DNA of 64,000 bases, from positions 78,536,909 through 78,600,908 of the forward strand of contig OX638368.1 of the NCBI GenBank assembly GCA_951812925.1. Reading direction: 5' to 3'. This DNA comes from Calliopum simillimum. Lineage: Eukaryota; Arthropoda; Insecta; Diptera; Lauxaniidae. Below the pieces are notes generated by a model, which searched no databases, was not told where the DNA came from, and worked only from the letters and a program-made list of their open reading frames with translations. Of this stretch, positions 33,302 through 44,071 are shown one piece after another (the stretch's first letter is position 1; each line of letters begins with the position of its first letter). The position numbers were made by a program, and so were the translations under genes.

Positions 33302-33539
33302 TATTTTGATTTTACGGAAAATATGCTTTCAGGCTTTTTTGTAGAGCAGTTTCAGACAAACAAATTCACATATATTTTAGTAAGGGTAAAGCGTTCATAT
33401 CCATTTTTGAGTGGAGTCTTTCTTTGCTTAACCAAAAACTTGGTTATAATGGGTTAAAATGTTCCACAAACAAATTTTATAAAAAATTTAAGTAGGGTTC
33501 ACTGAAAAAAAATTCCGACCAGACGGTGGCAACCCTATA

Positions 33540-36500
33540 TGGGTGATTCTTAGATAACTGTGCTTTTTCGAGTTGTACACGGTGGTTTTTAAAAAATTTT
33601 AACTTTTTGAAATACCACCCGCGATTTTTTTCAAGGATAATGTTGGGGGACCCTTCTAGTATCTAAATCCGCAATCCGCGAAATCGGACGTCCAGCCGTT
33701 TTTTTTTTTCGACCTTTTAGTTTTTTTAACGATTTTTGAGTATATCTCGGTGTGTATATACATGTTATGTACACATATATATGTATATACGTACATATAT
33801 ATAATTGTATATGTATATATGTGTAATATATATATATGGATATATATAAACATACATACATACATACATATAAAAGGTATCATTTCCGCACCATTTATTT
33901 TTTAAAAAATCGGGTTTTTCGTATTTAAGAAAAACACAAACAAAAACCGGAAACGAAAGTAATCACTTCAAATGTGATTTTTGATGCTCAATCCGATTCC
34001 GGTATTAGAATTGCTCTATTACGTCTGGACTTTGAGATATCCTTACATATATGTTTAAAGGACACCATTTTTTTTCCTATTTTTGAAGTTATATAACAAG
34101 ATAAGGTAATATTATGCCGTAAAATCTGGTATGACAGTTAATAGCCTTAGTTTTTTCCTTAAAAACTCAATCAAACCGATAACGATATCTTTTTTTTTGT
34201 CGGAGATATCTTTGCCTAAAAAGTTAAAAAAGTGCAAAAACACGATTTTTGGCTATATTGGATGTTATATGCAGGACACACAAAATTTTTTTGGGAATTT
34301 CTATTACCAGAAACATTTGGTACTTTCTTTTGGCTTTAAATTGAGCTATCAAATGTTTATCTGCAATATTTTTCTGCGAAGTTATGTTAACTTTAAAATC
34401 ATACCATGAAACTTAAAGCGAAAAATCTCGGTTTTCGGCTATATTTGAGGTTGTATACAGTACGGACGAAATTCGTCTGCTCTTTTTTACTAACCGAAGC
34501 ATTTAAAACCATTCTTTATCTTCAAAATGAGCTATTAAGTGGTCTCTTGTAATTGTTTTGTAAAAAGTAATGACCATTTAAAAATTGCATTATGGAGTGC
34601 AAACTCACAGTGTACGAGTATTCCTTATATTGCTGCAACATGTTGTCTTAAAATAGTCATAACTTTTTAGAAAACAATTACAAGAGACCACTTGTTAGCT
34701 CATTTTGAAGATAAAGAATGGTTTTAAATGCTTCGGTTAGTAAAAAAGAGCAGACGAATTTCGTCCGTACTGTATACAACCTCAAATATAGCCGAAAACC
34801 GAGATTTTTCGCTTTAAGTTTCATGGTGTGATTTTAAAGTTAACATAACTTCGCAGAAAAATATTGCAGATAAACATTTGATAGCTCAATTTAAAGCCAA
34901 AAGAAAGTACCAAATGTTTCTGGTAATAGAAATTCCCAAAAAAATTTTGTGTGTCCTGCATATAACATCCAATATAGCCAAAAATCGTGTTTTTGCACTT
35001 TTTTAACTTTTTAGGCAAAGATATCTCCGACAAAAAAAAAGATATCGTTATCGGTTTGATTGAGTTTTTAAGGAAAAAACTAAGGCTATTAACTGTCATA
35101 CCAGATTTTACGGCATAATATTACCTTATCTTGTTATATAACTTCAAAAATAGGGAAAAAAATGGTGTCCTTTAAACATATATGTAAGGATATCTCAAAG
35201 TCCAGACGTAATAGAGCAATTATAATACCGGAATCGGATTAAGCATCAAAAATCACATTTGAAGTGATTACTTTTGTTTCCGGTTTTTGTTTGTGTTTTT
35301 CTTAAATACGAAAAAACCGATTTTTTAAAAAATAAATGGTGCGGAAATGATACCGTTTATATGTATGTATGTACGTATGTATATATATATCCATATATAT
35401 ATATTACACATATATACATATACAATTATATATATGTACGTATATACATATATATGTGTACATAACATGTATATACACACCGAGATATACTCAAAAATCG
35501 TTAAAAAAACTAAAAGGTCGAAAAAAAAAAAACGGCTGGACGTCCGATTTCGCGGATTGCGGATTTAGATACTAGAAGGGTCCCCCAACATTATCCCTGA
35601 AAAAAATCGCGGGTGGTATTTCAAAAAGTTAAAATTTTTTAAAAACCACCGTGTGTAAAATTGGCAGATAATTTTTTTGGATTTTTGCAAGTTTCTTCAT
35701 GCTATCTTGTGTAAACACACTCTTAAAACTCACCTTTTAAGTAGATCAACTACAAGTGTGAATTAACGGCTTTGAGGTCGAAATTAAGAAATTTTGCTCT
35801 CACGTTTGTGACTAAATTGCCACGGTTGTGACATTTTAGCCACAGTATGGAAAAATTATGGTTTTGAAGCGTTTTGATGAGCGATATATTGCATATAATG
35901 ACAAATTTACACTTCAAGACTAATTTTGCAACAGTGTCATGTCTCCAGTGGTCCATTTTTTTTATACCCTACCGCCCTAAAGATCAACAATGGTTTCCTG
36001 TTCTCTGTTTTTATAGCCGTTTGTGGTGGATTAGGATCTCCTAATTACGAATCTGATGTTGATTTTTTTCTATTATATCAGTATCCTTAGTTATCCTTGC
36101 TCAAATGTGAAAAAATCACAGTTTTGACATCTACTTAACAAAAACAGCAACAAGTAAAATTATTTTTTGTCAATGGATTCAGACAGCCGAATTTATTATC
36201 AACAAGACACAGTTTACCGTTTTTCAATTGGATTCCTAGTTTCCGAGTTATAAGCCTTTAAAAAAAGGATACCTCTCAATAACACACAAAGGATTTTCTG
36301 GACCGAAAAATTAACAAAAATGGTAAGTTTTATCATTTTTATCAAAAATATAATTTATCACAAAAATTTTAAGCCCTCGCAGACTAAAATCGGATGAAAA
36401 AATAAGGCTCTATTGTAGATTTAGTGAATGAACAGATGAAATTTTGATTCTGTTAATTTGCGATTATGGTCTGCAAGGTCACGAAATTTTTGTAATTAAA

Positions 36501-37647
36501 TATGTTGTTGATAAAAGTAATATAACTTGATTTTTTGTAACTTTTCGGTCTCGAAAAATCCTTTGTATGTTATCGAAAGATGTCCTGACTTCAAACGCAT
36601 ATAACTCGGAAGCTGGGAATCCAATTGAATAACGGTAAATTATGTCTTGTTGACAATAAATTTGGCTGTCTGAATCCATTGACAAAAATTAATTTTACTT
36701 GTTGTTTTTGTTCTATAGCTTTAAGTAGATGTCAAAACAGTGATTTTTTCACTTTTGAGCAAGGATAACTCAGGATTCTGATGGTGCAGAAAAATTTTTG
36801 TATTAAAAACATAATTAATAGCCTTCAACTTAACATCTGTATACTCAAACTTTATATCGAAATATGTTTTTTGCAGACTGATAAAAAGTGCCACGTTTGT
36901 GACATTTTTGATGCGCCACGTTTGTGACATTTTTGTAGTTTATCGCTCATTGTAAAGCACGCTTTTGAGTTCAAGATTTTTCCGAAAGAATTTGGTGTCA
37001 TGTATGCAAATCCTACAAAAAAATTGTTTCATGCGTATAATAAAATGTACTACCTGGGGGTACCGAGTGCCACGTTTGTGACCATAATTTTAAAAAAAAA
37101 CTGTTTTTGTTTATAAACTGCCCTATAAAACGCAAACAGATTTCTTTTTTGACGCGTCTGGACATGATGACCTTTGGGTGATGGATAGTGATCAGAATTA
37201 ATGTATATGTATTGCAATCTATTGACTGAAACAGTAGTACCATGCAGTAGTAGCATAATGCTTTCAAGAAATTTTTTTTTCCAAAACTAGGGAACAGTTT
37301 TGAATTTGAAATTGTGCCCTCTAAAAATTCTTTCAAACTGCAAATGAGAATATTGTAGCCTTAAGTATTTACTTAATATATGTAGTAACTTGTTTTCTGT
37401 TCTATTTCCGTTTTTGGTCGTTTTTCATCGTTTTGTGTATAAAAAGTAGGGGTAGGACATGCCACGTTTGTGACATTTGGGGTATGTTTGCAAACAGTAG
37501 ACCAATAACTATTTGGTGGTAAAATTGATCTACTCTATGAGAAAAACATAGTTTCTAACTTATAGCGTAATTTTTTGTGAAAAAAAGCCTACTGTATAGG
37601 TGAAATCGCCAGAGGACACAAAAAGTACAGTTATCTGAGAATCACCC
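33540..37647. mobile_element. TAGGG-type element F (word GCCACGTTTGTGACA)
   Basis: GGGTGATTCTTAGATAACTG at the left and CAGTTATCTGAGAATCACCC at the right are inverted, with TATA at both junctions. Inner arms 36090-36340 and 36480-36780 pair (GTCAATGGATTCAGACAGCC and its mirror near 36675). The word CCACGTTTGTGACATTTT recurs near 35797, 35818 (variant), 36889, 36914, 37072 and 37462. Palindrome E is inserted close to its left end. Confidence 0.75.
33578..35653. mobile_element. 2.08-kb near-perfect palindrome E inside F
   Basis: CACGGTGGTTTTTAAAAAAT at the left is mirrored at 35634-35653. Arms of just over 1 kb meet near 34616 and are almost identical: both encode the same 92-residue by-product frame (34131-34409 plus, 34821-35099 minus) with one residue changed. 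Each arm has an AT/ATGT microsatellite (33738-33880 and 35360-35490). A further single arm is at 38110-39120. The near identity indicates recent origin or arm-to-arm correction. Confidence 0.95.
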
Positions 37648-37689
37648 TATAGTAGCGCACGCGCTTCAACGACTCATGATAAACTCAAC

Positions 37690-38145
37690 ATTATACAACT
37701 TCAAAAACTCATAACTTGATAACAGTAAAACATACCACAACATACCACGGTTTATCTTGCTGGGGTGGAGCATATGCTAACAAAATGGATCCTCTTCTTA
37801 TTAAGCAAAAATACGCCGTTAGAATTATATGTAAAGTTAATCGAAGAACTTCAAGTTTTGATCTTTTCAGATCTCTGAATATTCTTCCATTGAGGCACTT
37901 GTACTGCTACAAAGTGCTTAAAGTATTTTTTCAAAAATCTGGATTATATTCTGTAAGACTTCGTGAAAATTACAACTTAAGAGTAAACACTGCAAGCATT
38001 GCAACTATTCCAGCTGTTTGTAAAACGCATTTTTCATGCTTCTTTCATGTTACAACACCACGGTTGTATAATATGTTACCAGAGATACTTAGATGCGAAA
38101 AAGCAGAAACAGTTTTTAAAAAATTTTATTTTTTTGAAATACCCC
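37690..38145 (+). pseudogene. C-terminal fragment of a CR1/Jockey-superfamily LINE reverse transcriptase
   Basis: The frame 37716-38165 reads YHGLSCWGGAYANKMDPLLI, QKYAVRIICKVNRR, FRSLNILPLRHLYCYKVLK and, near the end, TTPRLYNMLPEIL. The pattern 'WGG......L...QK..R.I......S..F..L.IL.L..LY......F' with a final 'R.YN.LP' is the C-terminal region of such proteins. It is related to the LINE at 1-1133. It starts abruptly and ends in the arm of the half-E repeat. Confidence 0.8.
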
Positions 38146-39120
38146 CGCGATTTTTTCAGGGATAATGTTGGGGGACCCTTCTAGTATCTAAATCCACAAA
38201 CCGCGAAATCAAACGTCCAGCCGTTTTTTTTTTCGACATATTAGTTTTTTTAACGATTTTTGAGTATGTCTCGGTGTTTATATACATATTATGTACACAT
38301 ATATATGTATATACGTACATATATATACTTGTATATGTATATATGTGTAACATACATACATACATATAAAAGGTATCATTTCCGCACCATTTATTTAAAA
38401 AAAAAATCGGTTTTTTCGTATTTAAGAAAAACACAAACAAAAACCGGAAACAGCAATAGTCATTCCAGATGTGATTTTTGATGCTTAATCCGAACCCGGT
38501 CTTAGAATTGCGTCTGGACCTTGAGATATCCTTACATAAATGTTTAAAGGACACCATTTTTGTTTCCTATTTTTGAAGTTATATAACAAGATAAGGTAAT
38601 ATTATGCCGCAAAATCTGGTATGACAGTTAATAGCCCTAGCTTTTTTCTTGAAAACTCAAACCGATAACGATATCTTTTTTTTTGTCGGAGATATCTTCA
38701 CCTAAAAAGTTAAAAAAGTGCTAAAACACGATTTTTGGCTATATTGGATGTTATATGCAGGACACACAAAATTTTTTTGTGAATTTCTATTACCAGAGGC
38801 ATTTGGTTCTTTCTTTTGGCTTTAAATTGAGCTATCAAATGTTTATCTGCAATATTCCTCTGCAAAGTTATGTTAACTTTAAAATCACACCATGAAACTC
38901 AAAGTGAAAAATCTCGGTTTTCGGTTATATTTGAGGTTGTATACAGTACGGACGAAATTCGTCTGCTCTTTTTTACTAACCGACGCATTTAAAACCATTC
39001 TTTATCAAAATGAGCTACGAAATGGTCTCTTGTAATTGTTTTCTAAAAAGTTATGACTATTTTAAGACGACACGTTGCAGCAATATAAGGAATACTCGTA
39101 CACTGTGAGTTTGCACTCAA
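38110..39120. repeat. Single arm of palindrome E
   Basis: AAATACCCCCGCGATTTTTT through the microsatellite to AATACTCGTACACTGTGAGT follows the complement of 34595-35615, including the loop. It is more diverged than E's two arms are from each other, and a second arm is missing. It ends in a T run next to G's right arm. Confidence 0.85.
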
Positions 39121-39762
39121 TTCCATGTATTTTTTTTTTTTTTTTTCAAAAGCACATACTCTCCTACAGAAACCCTGAAAATTTCAAATGTGTGAGTATC
39201 CAAATGTTGTATCGAACTTCGTGTGGCCGAAAACTTGGATATTTTCGGAATTTCGGAAAATCATTTTACCACAGTTATATTTGTGCCAAACACTAACATT
39301 CCACCAATTTTCATACAAATCGGAGATGTCAAGTCGAGTCTTGGTCGGTTAAGCAATGAAAGACTTCACTCAAAAATGGATATGAACGCTCTACCCTTAC
39401 CAAGATATATGTCAATTTGTTTGTCTGAAACTGCTCTACAAAAAAGCATAAAAACATATTTTCCGTAAAATCAACACTTTGATGGCAATTCAAGGTTGAA
39501 CAAAAACAACCCCTTAAATTTTTCAGTTTTTCGTTAATAACTTGGAAAATAATAAAGTTAGAGTAAAAAGTTTATTATAAAAAATTAAGATCTATTTTTT
39601 GTTAGCACAAAAGTATCTTTTTGTGTTTTTCCGAAAAAATTAGCAGTTTCCATGTAAACGAAGAAAGAACACATTCACCCTTCTTTTCAAGACGATTCAA
39701 GCACCTTTTCAAAAATCGCCAGAGGTTTTCTATTCTGCCTGTACTATATATAATACGTGAAT

Positions 39763-40219
39763 CAGGCATTGAAATAAGCTGTAGTAATACCCTATTTCTG
39801 CAGTAATAACTTTAAATTTGCAGTAATAACTTCAGAATATTGTAAAAAATTGTAATAATAATTTTCACCCAAATTCATATTACTTTGTTTTGCGTTAATC
39901 GTTAAAACTAAATACTCACTTTATTTCGTTTATAACCGTTTTAGTTGTCTAACCTCACCAATTTGGGCTAAAATGTAGCAACCACAATAAGTACTCGGCA
40001 ACTCTACTTTAAACATATTTTTATAAATGCATTCGAAGAAAATTTCGCTATAAATGTTTAATTTTAAATTGAACCATTGCCATGATATCTGTTATTTAAT
40101 ATTAATATTTAATATTAATCGCTTGAATAAGACAGTAAAAAATTTTTTCTAAAAATTGCAAATAAAAACAAAAAAAAAAAAAATAATGCAGTAATAACTT
40201 TTTCTTATTTCAACCCCTG
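39763..40219. mobile_element. 457-bp hAT MITE P
   Basis: ACGTGAAT at 39755-39762 and 40220-40227 is an 8-bp target duplication. The ends are CAGGCATTGAAATAAG and, inverted, CAGGGGTTGAAATAAG. CAG...CTG ends with 8-bp duplications define hAT elements. AGTAATAACTTT words recur near both ends (39785, 39802, 39822 and 40190). It sits in repeat Q, 18 bases from the end of G. Confidence 0.9.
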
Positions 40220-40340
40220 ACGTGAATTATGGTGATTTTTCGAAAATTTGAGCACAAAAAGTCAAAATCGATAAATTTTTAAAACTTTGACATTAAAAAA
40301 AAAATGTTCATGTATTGATATTCGTAATTTTCCAATATAA
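40220..40340 (+). repeat. Dispersed repeat Q, distal piece
   Basis: ACGTGAATTATGGTGATTTT followed by TCGAAAATTTGAGCAC matches copy 1 near 6780-6900. It is the continuation of 30140-30786 past G and P. Confidence 0.7.
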
Positions 40341-40345
40341 TAGCT

Positions 40346-40401
40346 GTGTTCCAATGGTAGTGGATCTGATCCGGATCAGATCTGAACTCATTGGAACGCA
40401 C
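40346..40401. repeat. 56-bp hairpin with a perfect 20-bp palindrome
   Basis: GATCTGATCCGGATCAGATC (40363-40382) equals its own complement. It is framed by GTGTTCCAATG on the left and CATTGGAACGCAC on the right. It could be the fused ends of a TIR element or a minimal MITE. Confidence 0.7.
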
Positions 40402-41447
40402 ATGGATTCAATTCAAAAAACTTGGTAGAATTGGCAAGAATATAAACAAATTTCAAATCATAAATGTCATTGAATTTATAGAAATAACTTTAAGAAAGTA
40501 GAAAAACAAAAAAATGTTCCAATATGAAAAAATTGTCATTTTATTATGCTCTTAATTTAAACTTAAAAACTTTCTACACATTTGAGGGGGTTAGAAGCAA
40601 AGGGGTACAAGTAACAAAAAGTAAATTTTGAGTAAAATATAGTTAAAGTTAACGTTGCTTCATAAATTGCAGAGTGAGTTAAAAAATAAAATATTGCGCG
40701 TCAAATAACATTTAAAGTATGCTCGATCTAATGTTGTTTTCAAATTTTTCTATGAGTCCCCCTTTAAAAGTTATTAGAATTTCAGTGAAAGTCTTCACCA
40801 TTTTACTCAAATTTTTTTTTTTGTAGTAAAAATGGAGAAAAGTTAGCACTTGTAGCAACTAACATAGCAGAAGAAAAAACTAAGTACCATAACTCTAAGA
40901 ATCCTTAAAACGTTCTGTTAAAGGTATTTTTTAAAATTTTTATAGAGGTCCGCTTTTAAAAGTTATTAGTATTTTACTGAAAGCCTCCCGCACTCGTTAC
41001 TTTTCATTTCAAAACGAAAATATTTTATTAAATATTTTAAACTCGTTTAGAAGCAAAGGGGTACAAGTGCGGTAGACTTTCACTAAAGTACTAATAACTT
41101 TTAAAAACAGACCTTTAGAAAATTTTTAAAAAATACCTTAAAAAGGGAATTTTTCAAGGATTCTTAAAATTGAGATATTTAATTTTTTCTTAACCTATGT
41201 TAGATGTTACGCTGCGCTAACTTTGCTTGTTATTTACTAGAAAACATTTTTTTTAAATTTTGTTTTAAAGAAAAACTATAATTTTGTGAACTGGCTTACC
41301 TTAATTGGACTCTATAGAGGTGTAGGAACTCAAAAGCTTAGGTATTGTTTGTTTCATAAATAAAGCAAAGCTCCCACTACCTATTCTCATACTTAACTCA
41401 ATTTTTCGTAATTTGTCACTTGTAACGAACCTGTCGCGGGGGTGATC

Positions 41448-41926
41448 AGTTATAAGAAAACACCCTGTAACCATCATCTAAAATATATCAGAATACCAAT
41501 TTTATGCATAAAGCCATAAATCAAAGCTTAAAATTACATATTTACATTATTTCGACTTTATGCATAAAACCATGAATCAAACTTTAATCGCATAAGCAAT
41601 TAACGCTTGAATATACAAATTTACTCAAACTGGTAAATTCGTATACACAAGCCCTAGTTAAAAACCAATTCTTAAGTACTCCAATTTTATGAGTTCGCTT
41701 GCGTTCTGGTTGCACAAAGAATTCTGAGAAACCCTTCTGTGCAACAATGTAAATGAAATCGAACTTATAAACAAAGTCGCTTGGTAATGAGTTTATTACA
41801 CTTACGCGTGCACTCTCTTTTGAATGCACTTTCATTGCTTAACTTTCTCTAGAATTTTACGAATGCATTATATACAGAAATTCTCTGAGTAAGCATTTTC
41901 CTTTTGAGGCAGCGATGAAAATCGGG
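41448..41926 (+). repeat. Errantivirus 5' LTR, truncated before its TATA box
   Basis: Starts AGTTATAAGAAAACACCC, the same as the 3' LTR at 48544, and is nearly identical to it up to GAAAATCGGGGTA at 41926. There the 3' copy goes on with TATAAATATTACTG. The 5' copy instead runs into GGATACCGCAAATTCC, so the promoter, R and U5 are missing and no primer site can be placed. The element cannot be transcribed from its own 5' end in the usual way. Confidence 0.75.
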
Positions 41927-42037
41927 GTAGGATACCGCAAATTCCTACCCAACATAAATTTTAAATAAAGGGAAGTGAATTTCAATTCTTAGTGCGGTAT
42001 CGAGAAAAATATTGTACAAAAGATTGTACAGGACTAA

Positions 42038-42394
42038 TTGAAAAGAAAAGAAATTTTTTCTGTACAGAGGATTGTGCCGAAAAAAAATTTAAAAACTTTA
42101 ACGAAGGACCTACAAAAGATTGCAGGGTCGAGAACTTCAATCTCAAAGGAAATGCAAAAAGAATCAACAGTTAAAGATCAAACCACCAGCAGTGATTATT
42201 GTCATAAAGTAAAAGACAGGAAAGAAGTAAATAAATCAGCGAAAAGTGCCAAATCAAGCAAAGAATCAACGGAGGAATTTTTCGAAATAAAACCAGAGAG
42301 GAATATAGGACACCACGTCATCGGGGAAACACCGGTTCTATCAGACAACGTAGACTTCACGGAGATATATAAGGAATACTTGAAGAAGCTGTAG
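42038..42394 (+). CDS. Unidentified 118-codon frame upstream of gag
   Basis: Lies between the truncated LTR and gag. The predicted peptide is basic, rich in K, S and E, with KKNLKTLTKDLQKI and KSAKSAKSSKEST. It has no motif I recognise. Codon use is balanced compared with the flanking non-coding DNA. It could be an N-terminal part of gag displaced by a frame break, or chance. Confidence 0.35.
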   Translation: MKRKEIFSVQRIVPKKNLKTLTKDLQKIAGSRTSISKEMQKESTVKDQTTSSDYCHKVKDRKEVNKSAKSAKSSKESTEEFFEIKPERNIGHHVIGETPVLSDNVDFTEIYKEYLKKL

Positions 42395-42545
42395 GTAAAG
42401 GTTGAGTAAGTTAATATTGATTATTTTCTTTTTTTGAAAAAAAAACACACAATTTTCTTTTTCGTGCGGTCGGAAATTTATCGCGGTACTGAAATAATTT
42501 AACAGTGAAGTTTTGAATTTTTTTTTTTAAATAAAAAAATACATC

Positions 42546-43422
42546 ATGGCACAACTGACAATAGATCCGATTAAGTATTTGAATAATTTGACGGCTTACG
42601 ATGGTAACCCGGAGGACTTGCAGACCTTCCTAAACCTAATAGACCATATACACCCAATTTTGGTAACGTACGACGCTCTCGGACAGTTACTTTGTTCAGA
42701 CATAATTAAAAGCAAGCTAGTGAGGAAGGCTAGGGAAGTTATAGAGATAAACAGTTATGCTACCTCTTGGGCTGACATTAGGGCTGTATTAAACAATTTC
42801 GGTGAAAGACGGTCTTGTGAGGAATTGTTCGACGAGTTACGAGCAGTAACATTCAAGACTACAACACTAGAGTTTCATAAGGAAGTTCAACATAAATTAA
42901 GAAAGCTCAATAATAAAACGGTGGCAGTATTAGGAATAGGCGAAGCAGCAAACCAGTGCGTGATTAACAATAAGCGAACTGCCTTAAACATGTTTAAATC
43001 CAAAATACCGGAGCCAATGCGGACAATTTTAATTTGCCGCAATCCAGAATCACTAGAAGTAGCAATGGACATACTTTTCCAAGCAGGATACGCTGATTTA
43101 AAGGTACAAAACATACAAAAATTTTGAAGACAATGGTAATAGGCATCGGGTCAATGATAACCAAAGGGTTCAAAATTATCAAAACCAACCACAGAGAACA
43201 AATAATTACCAACAAAATCACAATCGAAATCAACCACAGAGAGTAAATAATTACCAACAAAATTACAATCGAAATCAACCACAGAGAACAAATAATTACC
43301 AACAAACTCACAATAATTATTACCAAAACCAACAACAAAGAACAAATAACTATCGACCAAATTACGTTAATCGAAATCCCAATCAACAGTATGAGGTTCA
43401 GAATCCATCGGGCGTAGAACCA
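42546..43422 (+). pseudogene. gag: Errantivirus gag (capsid part and N/Q-rich tail)
   Basis: Frame 42546-43127 starts MAQLTIDPIKYLNNLTAYDG and holds the capsid-like region typical of gypsy-group gag (FNNFGERRSCEELFDELRAV-type helices; YADLKV near the end). A one-base shift at about 43122 moves the frame. The rest, to about 43422, is a run of NNYQQN-NRNQPQR repeats. These four tandem units of about 45 bases take the place of a zinc knuckle, as expected in this group. Structural protein forming the particle core. The shift makes this copy defective. Confidence 0.8.
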
Positions 43423-43911
43423 ATGGACGTTAACAATCATGAAGCTAACACTAGCCTCAACCCGGGCATACCATATATAGTTATTCAGACTAGATTGCAA
43501 CCATTAAAATTCATCATAGATAGTGGAGCAACGCATTCCATAATAAATCCAAATTTATGTGATCCGAAATGGCGAGTACCTCTTAGACCAATGACACTTT
43601 TAACATTAAATCATAGGGTCGACGTTTCAGATAAAGTAAAAATACCTTTATTTAAGGAACTAGGAGGAGAAGAAGAAGTCGAATTCTTAGTGTGTAAATT
43701 TCATGACTACTATGATGGTCTTATCGGTAGCGACATCCTTAAACGTTTTAATGCTATAATAAACTATGAAGAAAATAATCTGATTATAAATAAAAAGAAG
43801 ATTTCATTAAAATATAGAAATATTGTATGCCAAACTCTAAGATTACCAATTAAACAAGAGAAAGGACTAGCGTACTTGAACGAGCAAAAAGCCAACGGAG
43901 GGAAATTTTGA
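43423..43911 (+). CDS. pol: Errantivirus protease region of pol
   Basis: FIIDSGATHSIIN (DSG-type active site of retroviral aspartic proteases) lies near 43510-43550, and GLIGSDIL, the usual flap-side/ILG-like motif, near 43720. Protease cleaves the gag-pol precursor. The frame closes at 43909-43911, where a shift moves the reading to the frame of 43912-44071, then back before the polymerase, so pol is broken here. Confidence 0.8.
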   Translation: MDVNNHEANTSLNPGIPYIVIQTRLQPLKFIIDSGATHSIINPNLCDPKWRVPLRPMTLLTLNHRVDVSDKVKIPLFKELGGEEEVEFLVCKFHDYYDGLIGSDILKRFNAIINYEENNLIINKKKISLKYRNIVCQTLRLPIKQEKGLAYLNEQKANGGKF

Positions 43912-44071
43912 TTAAAGAAGGCATCTATGATGTAGAAGATTACAAAGTAGAGGCAGTAGTAGAAATGAATAATTTCAGCGGTAATACAAATAATATAAAC
44001 ATCTCCTTTCAAGAAATTAACAGTGACAATTTTGATGTAATAGAAAGTGAGAAAAAACTCCAATTTTTGAA

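Larger units (their letters stand above)
30789..39744. mobile_element. 9-kb nested palindromic element G
   Basis: The left end GTACAAGCAAAATAG and the inverted right end GTACAGGCAGAATAG are flanked by TA (30787-30788, 39745-39746). The arms pair in two blocks: 30830-31145 with 39475-39720 (AATAATAAAGTTAGAGTAAA, CCAAGTTATTAACGAAAAAC) and 33309-33450 with 39325-39470. The left arm is interrupted by palindrome D. Beyond it lie F (with E inside), a LINE fragment and half of another E. No coding sequence of its own. Confidence 0.75.

Noticed and set aside
34131..35099. Two identical 92-codon frames
   Set aside because: They lie in the two arms of palindrome E; no start context, motif or codon bias supports a gene.
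33631..35575. Tyr/Ile-rich frames over TATATG repeats
   Set aside because: Translation of AT/ATGT microsatellites.
30789..39744. Assembly artefact as the cause of all palindromes
   Set aside because: Arms differ by scattered substitutions and hold different insertions (D, X copies, the 12678 MITE), which an artificial mirror would not show; only E is close enough to keep this doubt.
42994..43500. 168-codon minus-strand frame
   Set aside because: Shadow of the gag N/Q-rich repeat on the opposite strand.
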